Assembly (NCBI GenBank): GCA_019022495.1
Contig: JAFEKR010000001.1
Span: 5,952,001-6,016,000 of the forward strand
DNA: 64,000 nt
Direction: 5' to 3'
Origin: Epichloe hybrida
Lineage: Eukaryota > Ascomycota > Sordariomycetes > Hypocreales > Clavicipitaceae
The translations under genes were made by a program, and so were the position numbers. The notes below the pieces were generated by a model. It searched no databases and was not told the origin of the DNA. It worked only from the letters and a program-made list of their open reading frames with translations. Of the stretch, positions 13,571 through 23,271 are shown in pieces (the stretch's first letter is position 1; every line of letters starts with the position of its first letter).

Positions 13571-14775
13571 ATATATATTCTTAACGCTAGATAGCTAATT
13601 AAGTAGCTAGTCCTAGTACTCTAATCGCTTTATTAAGAGGGAAAACCTTAAACTAGGAAGAAAAACCCTCTTATATCTATATATAAGCTAGCGCTAGCCC
13701 TCTTATAGGCCTACGCTATATTAAGTATAGCTAACTATAGGTATTTAGTACTAGCTTATACTAGCTTTATCCTATAGAAAATAAGAGAAAAGGAAAAATA
13801 TATAGTAATAATTCTAGCTAGCTCCCTTTAATATTACTTTAGCCTTATACTAGCCTTACCTTATACCTTTTACTTTATTTTATAGTAAGGTAAATTCTAA
13901 TTTATAATAATAATTTACTTTTTCTTTACTTTACTTCTAGCTTCTCTAGTGCCTTACTTTTTAGCTAACTTTAGCCTAGTACTAGTTTAAATACCTTATA
14001 AAGTCTAAGTATATAGTTTTATTTACTTATAGTAAGGGGTAAGTAATTTAAGCTTAGTATCTAGGTAGTTTTACTTTTAAATTACTTATATACTATTTAT
14101 TTATTTATTTATCTTATACTTTATTTTTTAAGTAATATTATAATTTATTCTCTCTCTCTCTTTTTCTAAAGTATAAAAAAGGGCTTTTTTTCTTATAAGG
14201 TTTTAACCTTTTTTCTTTTCTTATATTAAACTTCCTATAAGTTTTTATTCTCCTTATTTTTTCTTAAAGCTATTTAAGGCTTTTCTAGCCTAGTACTAAT
14301 TTAATTACTAATATTTTATATAGAAATTTATAATAAAATATTACTAAATACTATAAGTATTTTATTATTAGTATTACCTTAGTTTTAATTTACCTAGGAA
14401 ATTATAGCCTTAAAGAGGTATTTAAGGAAATCTCTTATAGTAAAATAATTAAAGTAAGCTAAGTTTAAAGATCTTAAAGTAAGTTATTTTTACCTTTATT
14501 TTACACTTATTCTAAGTCTAATCTAGGGTAACTAAGTAAACCTTAAGTACTAGAGTATATATCTTATAAGATATAATTAATTAAGAATCTAAGGTACTAA
14601 TACTATAATATTATTAGTAAGTTAGTTTATTACTAGCCTAAAAGTAAGGCTAATTTATATATAAAGGGGTAATATCTAGCACTTACTTTAACTACTAGGT
14701 TTATAACTATAGATATTCTAAGGTAATATTAGTATTTATACTTACTTTAAGCTTACTTTAGTGCTAATTTACTTA
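13571..14775 (+). repeat. Unclassified dispersed repeat, left copy
   Basis: It aligns over more than 1.1 kb with the reverse complement of 61349-62750. Both copies are AT-converted and share long words such as CTTAAAGAGGTATTTAAGGAA. No open frame or terminal structure is visible. The segment 14670-14775 is the converted version of the unconverted 61349-61465. Confidence 0.8.
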
Positions 14776-16197
14776 TAGCTAAATATTACTAGCTAGTAAA
14801 GGAAGTATTAGTAATTAGTTAATACCTAGGCTAGTATAATTACTAGAAGTAATATAAGTAGTTTTACTCTAGTATAGTAATAGCTTTAAATTAAGGCTAA
14901 CTTTAATTATTTAGGCCTTAGAGAACTATATAGCTTAGGTTAAGAAACTTTATACTAAAAACTATACTAAGAAAAAATAGAGTATTATAGTAATAGGCCT
15001 AAACCTAGCTAAGTCTAGGTTTACTAAGGAACAGAGTATTGTTTGTAGTTAGTGTAGTGTGTTTTGTAGTTTTTACATTAATTTTATAGCTAGCTTATAA
15101 TTAAATAGATTATCCTATAAATTACATAATCCTATAGAGATAAATCCTAAGAAAAATACTATACATAAAAGTGAATCTAAAAGTGGACCCCTTACCTGTA
15201 AATTAGAAAAACTACATTTGTAGTGTATTCTTAGTGCTAAAATGTAGTAAAATGTAGTTTTTCTAATTTATAGGCGAGGGGTCCACTTTTAGACCCACTT
15301 TTATATATAACTACATTGTAGTTTTTTAGTTATCTATCTAAAAAAAGAAGTTTTATATCTCTATATATTTTCTAAGATTAGATATATATTATTTGTTAAA
15401 TAAAAAATACACTACAAATCAATTGTAGTGCAATACTCTGCTAAGGAATAATATAAGAAGGTTATTTTTTAGCTCTAGTAGCTTAATACTTAGGTAGTAA
15501 AAATAAATTAGCTCCTAGCTACTAGCTTATTAGCTAAGGGTAAGAGTAAGGTAATAAAGAATATAATTCTAGTTCTTAAGGAAAAATAAAGCTAATTTTA
15601 GGTTAGTAAAGGGGTAATAGTAAGCTAGTGTAAAATAATACCTATAGTTTTTTTAACTTAAAATTAATCTAATAACTATTCTAAACCTATAGTCTTTTTA
15701 TCTTAGTATAATTTTGCCTTATTTCTAGCTTACCTCTATAGCTATATTATCTTACTTAGTGTCTCTCTTTAGTTATTTATAGTATTTATTTATTAATTAT
15801 TTTAGTTACCTCTAGGGTAGCCTAGATTCTCCCTTAGTTTATATTAGCTAAGAGTTAGGTCTTATGCTAATATATAATATTAGAGTTTTCTTATACTAAG
15901 GACTTATTTAGCTATATATTTTACTCTTAGGGGATTATTTAAGGTTAGCCTTACTTCCTATATATCTTTAAGCTATTATATTTAGGGGTGTTTATAGTTA
16001 TAGTTAGTATAGTTAATAATTATATAATACTAGTCTTTAACTATATAGCTATAGCTATATAAGGGTAAAGCTACCCTAGGAATATATCTTTAAAATAGGA
16101 ACTTATTAAGGCTAATCTTTTCTTTATATAGTTATATTATTATAGAAAAAATATACTTATTAAGTCTAGTGTAAAATTTCTAGATATCCTTTAGGTT
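14776..16197. other. AT-rich, RIP-converted DNA without recognisable genes
   Basis: Apart from the MITE at 15032-15440, this stretch shows only CpA-depleted AT-rich sequence with no open frame, terminal repeats or homology to another part of the window that I could see. Confidence 0.6.
15032..15440. mobile_element. hAT MITE, 409 bp, largely palindromic
   Basis: The ends are CAGAGTATTG and CAATACTCTG, perfect inverted repeats, with the exact 8-bp duplication CTAAGGAA at 15024-15031 and 15441-15448. An internal inverted repeat (arms around AAAAGTGGACCCC and GGGGTCCACTTTT) makes most of the element self-complementary. It has no coding capacity and belongs to the same family as 20517-20919. Confidence 0.93.
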
Positions 16198-19100
16198 ATA
16201 GGTAAGTAAGTAATCCTTTATTAGCTCTTTTTTATACTTATATTATCTTAGTTTTTTATTAGAATACTAGTCTTTTTATCTTCTTTTTTATTCTTTATAT
16301 AGTTATATAAGTATTATCCTTTCTTTAAACTTTTATTTTATCTTATTTAGGTAAAGGTCTAGGGGAGGGATATAAGTCTTAACCTTTAGCTAGGTAATTA
16401 GTATAGCCTTAAATACTCTAGCTATAGTTTAAAGATAAGTTAATTAGTTTACTATAAAGCTTTTAACTATTTCTCTTAGGTTTTCTCCTTTCTTAGTTAG
16501 GGTATAATAAGCACTTACTTTATAGGTAAGAATAAGCTAGACTACCTATATATATATAAGCTAGGTATCTCTAAAACTAATACCTTATACTAATACTACT
16601 AATATAGAGAGTATAAGCTATTATTAGGCTAGCTTTCCCTTAAGGATATTCTTATAAGCACTTTAGTTAAGTTTTTTATTTACTTATACCCTAAGGAATT
16701 AGTATATTTTTATTAGCGCTATCTCTTTTATACTAAGCTAGACCTTTACTTATAAAAGCCTATAAGCCTTACTAAAGTATATAAGTTTAGTTTTTACTAG
16801 GTTAAACTTTATACTTACTTTCTTTACCTAGTTCTTATAAATCCTTTATATAGCCTTAAGTTTTCTTTAGGTTTATACTATATTCTTACTAAATACTATA
16901 ATATTTATATTATTAGCAAATCTAATAGCTACTATACCTAGGATAGCTTAGAGGTATATATAAAGTTTTACTAAGTAAAGGAGAAAAAGAATTAGTAAAA
17001 AAGGTAATTTTTATAAGATACTAGCTTTAATTCTAAAGGGTTTAGAGAGTTTACTATTAAAGCTAAGCTAGCTTATTTTATTTACTAGGAAGCTTTATAT
17101 TATAGCTATTAGCTAGTATAAGATTCCTATTTAGATTAGTAAGGTAATTAAGTATAAGTAACTAACTCTATTAAAGGTAAATAAAATATTTATCTAGGCT
17201 AGTAAGGTAATTTTGCCTTTACCCTAGGCCTTTCTTATATATTTTACTAAGACCCTAATTACTATCTTTATTAACTTATTTATCTTATTTTCTATTTATA
17301 ATTCTAGGAGAAGTCCTTTTACCTTAGTAAAGGCTATAAGTTATTTTATAATTATTACTTCTATAATTTTCCTAATAATATTTAGTAAGAAGATAAGCCT
17401 TTATATATTAGCTTTCCTTATCTCTTTTATTATCTTACCTAGTTTTCTAATTACTATTACTCTAGTAGTCTAAAATTAGGCTAGGAAGTATTTTACTTTA
17501 AGAATAGTATTTAAGAGTTAAGCTATAGCCTTTTTTACTAGCTTACTATAGCCTTTAATAAGGCTTACTAGGAGTTTATTATTACCTATTACCTTCTAGC
17601 TAGCTATATCTAATAAGATATTTAATATTTTCTTTAATTTAAATTATTCTTTATCTAGGAATAGCATATTATCTAGCTTTAGGAAGGTAAGATCTAGAAT
17701 ATAAAAGAGGTTTACTATAAGCTTAGGGAAAAATCTTTATACTAGTATACTTACTTTATTCTTATATATAATAGCTAGGTTTAGGTTATTTTTAGTTCTC
17801 TTTAGCTTTATTAACCTAGGTAATTCTAGGGGGGCTTAGCTTTAAAGCTAGGCTTATCTCTTAAGGCTTTATACTTCCCTATCCTTTCTCTATATATTAG
17901 CTTTTTATAGAGCTTCCCTTTATATATTTTTCCTTTTTATTCTAATAACTTATTCCTAATTCTTATTTACCTTAGTATAAGCTTACTAGTTTACTTTTAT
18001 TCTTTATTATCTCTATTATCTCTTTACTTACTTAGCTTTAGTAATTACCTCTTTAGCTATTTTTAACTACTATACCTCTAAGCTAAGGAGTCTCTATAGC
18101 TTTTATAAGGCTACTTTATTTACTATTTATTATAGGTTTATAATAAGCTAAGTAATATATATATCTATCCCTTTTTTATCTTATAGGTCTAGGGCATTTT
18201 TAGGTTAAAAATATATTACTACTTTTGCCTTTATATATAGTTTATTTATTATATTTTATATACCTAAGATTCTATAAGGTACTATCCTATAAATTAGTAA
18301 AGATACTAATTAGCTATAAAATATAGTTAAATCTAGTAAGGTTTTCTATACCTTTATAGTAAACTTAGATATCTAGGGTTACTTACACTAAGTTTATAGT
18401 ACTATCCCTATTATCCTTATATTATCTAGTAAGTTCCCCTTAAGGTATTACTAGTCTTAGCCTTTACTAGCTTATAAGTTCTAGTAGTTTATTTACTTTA
18501 TTAGTTATTTTATCTAGCTTATCCTAGAGAAAGTGCTTTTAGTTAAAGTCTTCTATAAATATACTTTAGTTATATAGTGTCTTTATATTAATATCTTATA
18601 TAAGGGTATTTTAGTTATTACTATAGCCTTTTAAGTAAAGGGAATAGATATTAATCTCTTATATTTTTACTAGTAACTAATTAGGCTCTCCTTAGGCTAA
18701 CTATAACCTTATATTATATTTCTTATTTATATATATAATATTATACTTATTATAGTATATAAGTTAAAACTAAGTAAAGCCTAGTATAAAAGGCTATAGA
18801 TATTTTATATATTCTTACTCTTAGATTACTATTATATTTATATTAGTTTAGTAATAAAGTATAATATATATTAGGCTATCTTTCTTATTTATATTCTAGA
18901 AGAGAACTTATAATAGTACTATATTAATTAGGGGGGGGTAGTAAGTCTTAGCTATCTTATACTAGTTTTATTCTAGCTTTAAGTTATTTTATGTAGTGCC
19001 TAATGCTTCTAGCTCTTAGCTATTTAGCGCTTTATTTTATATTTATAAGGTAACCTCTCTTTCTTCCTATTATTACTATAGGTTCCGTAGCTATGCTAGT

Positions 19101-19235
19101 TCTCTCTTAGGCTAGTGCTGCGTTCTTACTAGGGAAGTTAGAGGCAAAGCAGGAAGGTTATTCTAGGTATCCTGCCTTCGTTGCGTTCCACTTCTCTTTT
19201 AGCACTAGGCAGTCTCTAGACCAGGCCGTCTAGTA
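16198..19235 (-). mobile_element. LINE copy B, 5'-truncated
   Basis: It is co-linear with LINE copy A (1-710 then 8649-about 11070). Minus-strand motifs are Phe-Ala-Asn-Asn at 16909-16920 (RT) and Glu-Asp-Phe-Asn at 18542-18553 (endonuclease Gly-Asp-Phe-Asn in copy A). Homology stops near 19235, so the 5' third is missing, a usual result of incomplete reverse transcription. The junction region near 16801-16815 is uninterrupted, which proves the gypsy insertion in copy A. About 19075-19230 is hardly RIP-converted. Confidence 0.82.
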
Positions 19236-19412
19236 TACCTTTATTTACTAAGATTAGATCCCTAAGGCTAATAAACCTATTTTCTAATTTTTTTTATAAT
19301 TTTAGTATTATTTATAGTGTAGTTTTTAGGAAAATCTTGTATTTATAGTGTAGTTTTTTTTAGCTTATAGTTATTATAGTTTGTAGTGTAGTGTAGTTTA
19401 TAGTGTAGTTAA

Positions 19413-20393
19413 TACACTACACTACAAAAACTACACTACACTATAAAAACTACACTACACTATAAAAACTACACTACACTATAAAAACTATATTACACTA
19501 TAAAAACTATACTATATTATAAAAACTACACTATACTATAAAAACTATATTACACTATAAAAACTATACTATATTATAAAAACTACACTATACTATAAAA
19601 ACTATATTACACTATAAAAACTATACTATACTATAAAAACTACACTATACTATAAAAACTACACTACACTATAAAAACTATATTACACTATAAAAACTAT
19701 ACTATACTATAAAAACTACACTATACTATAAAAACTACACTACACTATAAAAACTATATTACACTATAAAAACTATACTATATTATAAAAACTACACTAT
19801 ACTATAAAAACTATATTACACTATAAAAACTATACTATATTATAAAAACTACACTATACTATAAAAACTACACTACACTATAAAAACTACACTATACTAT
19901 AAAAACTATATTACACTATAAAAACTATACTATACTATAAAAACTATATTACACTATAAAAACTATACTATACTATAAAAACTACACTATACTATAAAAA
20001 CTACACTACACTATAAAAACTACATTACACTATAAAAACTATACTATACTATAAACTACACTACACTATAAAAACTATATTACACTATAAAAACTATACT
20101 ATACTATAAACCCTATATTACACTATAAAAACTACACTACACTATAAAAACTATACTACACTATAAACCCTATATTACACTATAAAAACTACACTACACT
20201 ATAAACCCTATATTACACTATAAAAACTACACTACACTATAAAAACTATATTACACTATAAACCCTATATTACACTATAAAAACTACATTACACTATAAA
20301 AACTATATTATACTATAAAAACTATACTATACTATAAAAACTACACTATACTATAAAAACTACACTACACTACAAAAACTACACTACACTACA
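19413..20393. repeat. Minisatellite array of a 19-bp unit (about 51 copies)
   Basis: The unit is CTACACTACACTATAAAAA with few indels. Variants differ chiefly at C/T sites within CpA (CTATATTACACTATAAAAA, CTATACTATATTATAAAAA, CTACACTATACTATAAAAA). These recur in fixed order as 57-bp trimers or 76-bp tetramers. Toward the right end some units carry AAACCCTA in place of AAAAACTA. The array lies next to the right end of the hAT structure and extends a sequence already present in its terminal region. Confidence 0.95.
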
Positions 20394-20429
20394 CATTGTA
20401 ATGCAATACTCTAGTAGCCACTCACATAA

Positions 20430-20508
20430 TTAATTAAATTAGTTATTCACATGACTAACTAAGCAGGTTATTCACTACTAACTAAGCAGGTTATCCACTA
20501 CTAACTAG
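20430..20508. repeat. Short tandem repeat, 23-bp unit
   Basis: The unit ACTAACTAAGCAGGTTATT plus CACT occurs a little over two times, between the hAT structure and the next MITE. It is normal in base composition, not RIP-converted. Confidence 0.7.
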
Positions 20509-20516
20509 GCTACAAG

Positions 20517-20919
20517 CAGGCAATTGTACTCATGTAATTGTAATTGTTTGTAATTGTTTTGTTTATTTTTATATCTAACTTATAATTAAAGATATTATCC
20601 TCTAAATTACGTAATCTTATAGAGTAAAATTCTAAGATAAATACTATACAAAAAAGTGGGTCTAAAAGTGGATTGTTTGGCCGTAAATTAGAAAACAATA
20701 TTTTTACCTATTTTTACAGCTAAAATGTAATTATTTTTAGTATTTCTAATTACGGACGAAGGGCCCACTTTTAGACCCACTTTTTTGTATTGTATTTATC
20801 TTAGAATTTTACTCTATAAGATTACGTAATTTATAGGATAATATCTTTAATTATAAGTTAGATATTAATTATTTAAGAAAAACGAACAATTACAAGATGT
20901 AATTGTTTACAATCCTCTG
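20517..20919. mobile_element. hAT MITE, 403 bp, long palindrome
   Basis: The exact 8-bp duplication GCTACAAG lies at 20509-20516 and 20920-20927. The ends CAGGCAATTGTA and TACAATCCTCTG are inverted repeats with mismatches. Almost the whole element is a long inverted repeat, with arms around 20570-20670 and 20770-20870 sharing AAGTGGGTCTAAAAGTGG and its complement. Its core is related to 15032-15440. Any open frame inside is incidental. Confidence 0.93.
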
Positions 20920-20927
20920 GCTACAAG

Positions 20928-21133
20928 AACCCTAGCTACAGTGCAGTAATCTTACTTAGTAAAATAATTAAGTCCTTAACTAGAAGGGCTAAAAATAGGT
21001 TATATTTTTAAGAGGTTATGAGTAATGAAAGGTACCTTTTAATCCTAGCCCCTATCTCCCTTACTTCCTTGCTAATAGCTAACTGGCTCAATTCCCCCTG
21101 TCATGTAGATTTGTAAAATAATTCAGGGGGTGC
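20928..21133. mobile_element. Left-truncated copy of the TA-flanked MITE
   Basis: The right end (ATGTAGATTTGTAAAATAA then TTCAGGGGGTG) and the preceding 100 bp (CCTAGCCCCTATCTCC) match 27250-27363. The left inverted repeat is absent and a MITE abuts it. It marks the left border of the gene island. Confidence 0.7.
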
Positions 21134-21340
21134 GCCAGTGGGTCCACATGCGCTATCACACCCTCAGGCACGACAAAAGGGGTTTGTGGTGATCTCGTGA
21201 CGCATTCGCCGTTGCCAACTATTCAAGGAACTACGACTCCAAGACTAGTCCCATATCATTGGTACATGCCCAATCGCAGACAACTGTTGATATAAGTTAG
21301 CCCTTACGTGGGATTTCTTGAAGCATTATATTCGCACAAA

Positions 21341-22715
21341 ATGACGAATGAGGAAAATGGAGATTCGCGAAAGCGAAAGGAAGGAGGGAGTCAGACTGTC
21401 GAGGGCAAGGAGTCAAAGTCTTCATTACTGACATCGACCCTTCTGATCGAGACTACGCCCGCTCTTGCAGCAGCTTCTGTAATGCTTGGACTCATATTCG
21501 GCGGTTGCTGTTCGAATGTACGGCCTTGCAACCATCCATACACTGAGAAAAGCAGCACTGTGCGAAGCTAACCAATGGATCAAAGGTCTATGCACTGGAA
21601 GCAATCATCAAGTAAGCAGTCAAGAAAAGCATGAGAACATAAGAAGAATAAAGACTTTCTAGGTGAGAACTAACTATGTCTGCCCAAGGTTCGAACCTCG
21701 CAGCGGTATGATATAACCTGAGAGCAAACATGACAGTTTCAAATTATGTTACTGACAGGGTAATAGGCACACTTTTAACATTTGTGCAATTCTTATTCGT
21801 TGCCATCACCGGCTATATATCCCAATTTGACAAGTCTAGGCCACCGTTCTTTGTTGCCGAAGCTAAGGTGCCCTTGAGGCGCTGGCTGGTTAACATCGTG
21901 CTTTTCTTCAGCATCAACGTACTGAACAACCACGCCTTCAGTTATGATATCTCGGTTCCTGTGCACATCATTTTGAGATCTGGGGGTAGTATTACCACCA
22001 TGGTTGCAGGGTATTTCTATGGAAAGAAGTACTCTCGCATACAAGCACTTGCAGTAATTGTCCTCAGCTCTGGTGTAGTTATAGCTGCTTGGTCTGATGC
22101 TCAAGAAAAGGTCCACAACCCAGTCTTTTCTAAAAGCCATGGTTTCGAAACTAATCCTATGTGTAGTCAAAGACAGTTTCCCATGGAGATACAACCCATC
22201 TAATGATGAATTCCGGATTGATTATTTTATTCTTTGCTCAGGTACTGTCAGCCATAATGGGTTTGTACACCGAGGCGACGTATCGACTGTATGGACCGCA
22301 GTGGAAAGAGAATTTGTTTTATTCTCATATTCTTTCCCTGCCGCTCTTTCTTCCCTTCATGCCATCAATGGGACGGAATTTCAAGTCCATGCTGGAGAGT
22401 GAGACCTTGAAGATCTCAATACCTTGGATCGTCATCCCCTCGGAGCCAAAAGTTCCCGGCCAACTTGTATATCTTGGCCTTAACGTCTTGACCCAATATG
22501 CATGCATTCGTGGTGTAAACCTCTTGGCAGCAAATTCCTCAGCGCTTACAGTCACTATTGTTTTGAACATACGAAAACTGGTTAGTCTATTGCTTAGCAT
22601 ATGGCTGTTCGATAACTCGCTCGCCTGCGGCACTTTGATCGGTGCATTTATAGTTTTCGGTGCTGGAGCATTATACACGCTTGGAACCCGGCCAAAACTA
22701 CAGCGCTCGAAGTAA
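21341..22715 (+). CDS. UDP-N-acetylglucosamine transporter-like (UAA/SLC35B family)
   Basis: The model has five exons: 21341-21517, 21586-21611, 21689-21705, 21767-22110 and 22173-22715 (368 aa). The family moves nucleotide sugars into the ER/Golgi lumen in exchange for UMP. Fungal Yea4-type members supply UDP-GlcNAc for chitin or glycan synthesis. Seen here are the N-terminal Phe-Gly-Gly-Cys-Cys-Ser-Asn motif, then Leu-Thr-Phe-Val-Gln-Phe, many hydrophobic helices, and a Trp-Lys-Glu-Asn-Leu-Phe-Tyr-Ser-His block typical of UDP-GlcNAc transporters. Exons 2 and 3 are microexons of 26 and 17 nt. They are placed because they restore the family sequence across the Phe-Glu-Pro-x-Ser-Gly-Thr stretch. 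The intron 4 donor GTCCAC is weak. ATG 21341 was chosen over an upstream in-frame GTG. The substrate is inferred from family. Confidence 0.88.
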
Positions 22716-23271
22716 AAAAAAACGCCACGAAGGCGAGCAAAAAGACTTAGCGATTGTGAGATGAATTGTACAGCATCTGGGATACTTTTTGTATTGCTCG
22801 TTCTACAGCCAGCACCTGTTGTTTTTTACAAAAGAAGCAAGACAATGCACGCACTGTATTTAAGCATTGATAACAGACCGCGCTCATAAATTGGTGCCTT
22901 TCAAACTGCAAAGACTTGACTCATGACTGTTTTTAATTGATGCATATTCCGACTATAGGCACCCTCCGAAACACTGAAGGCTTTCGGACCTTCGGACCCC
23001 GCCAACAGCCTGCAAATCTTCACCGTGGTACCCTCACTGTGGGTAAAGTAGGCACAGGGTGCACTCCAATTCACCCCAGTATTTATTTCCCCGTAAAGAG
23101 TAATACATTCCACCAGAACATCGGCGACGTAATTTGCATAGACGCTCACCTTGACTCACCTCTCTTTCTATAATAGGTGTCATACGGCTCCGACTCCGTT
23201 GAGGTAAATGTTGGCTCGGCTTGTGTCACTGCGGTGCTAGTTGAAGCAACACCCCCTCATTACCATTCAGG
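22716..23271. other. Intergenic: transporter 3' end and AMP deaminase promoter
   Basis: Ordinary base composition. The short open frames in it have no recognisable product. No repeat or RNA gene was seen. Confidence 0.6.

Larger units (their letters stand above)
13321..20413. mobile_element. hAT-type element or composite, 7.1 kb
   Basis: The ends are CAGAGTATTG (13321-13330) and CAATACTCTA (20404-20413), inverted repeats with one mismatch. They are flanked by the exact 8-bp duplication GTAGCCAC (13313-13320 and 20414-20421). An 8-bp duplication with CAG-type ends is the mark of hAT transposons. No transposase frame is visible. The interior holds a dispersed repeat (13571-14775), a MITE (15032-15440), LINE copy B (16198-19235) and a satellite array (19413-20393). 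The left-end sequence recurs near 19298-19400, so the outer structure probably arose by nesting or recombination of two hAT copies. Confidence 0.78.

Noticed and set aside
20120..20280. AAACCCTA units resembling telomere repeat
   Set aside because: They are embedded in the 19-bp array without tandem TTAGGG-type periodicity. A substitution variant is more likely.
20510..20698. 62-codon minus-strand ORF
   Set aside because: It lies inside a palindromic hAT MITE, the sequence is AT-rich, and no family was recognised.
21688..21703. GGTTCGAACCTCG resembling a tRNA T-arm
   Set aside because: No matching acceptor, D or anticodon arms. The bases are explained as transporter exon 3 (Lys-Phe-Glu-Pro-Arg-Ser-Gly).
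22937..23173. 78-codon plus ORF in the AMP deaminase promoter
   Set aside because: Short, compositionally random, and overlapped by an equally long antisense frame.
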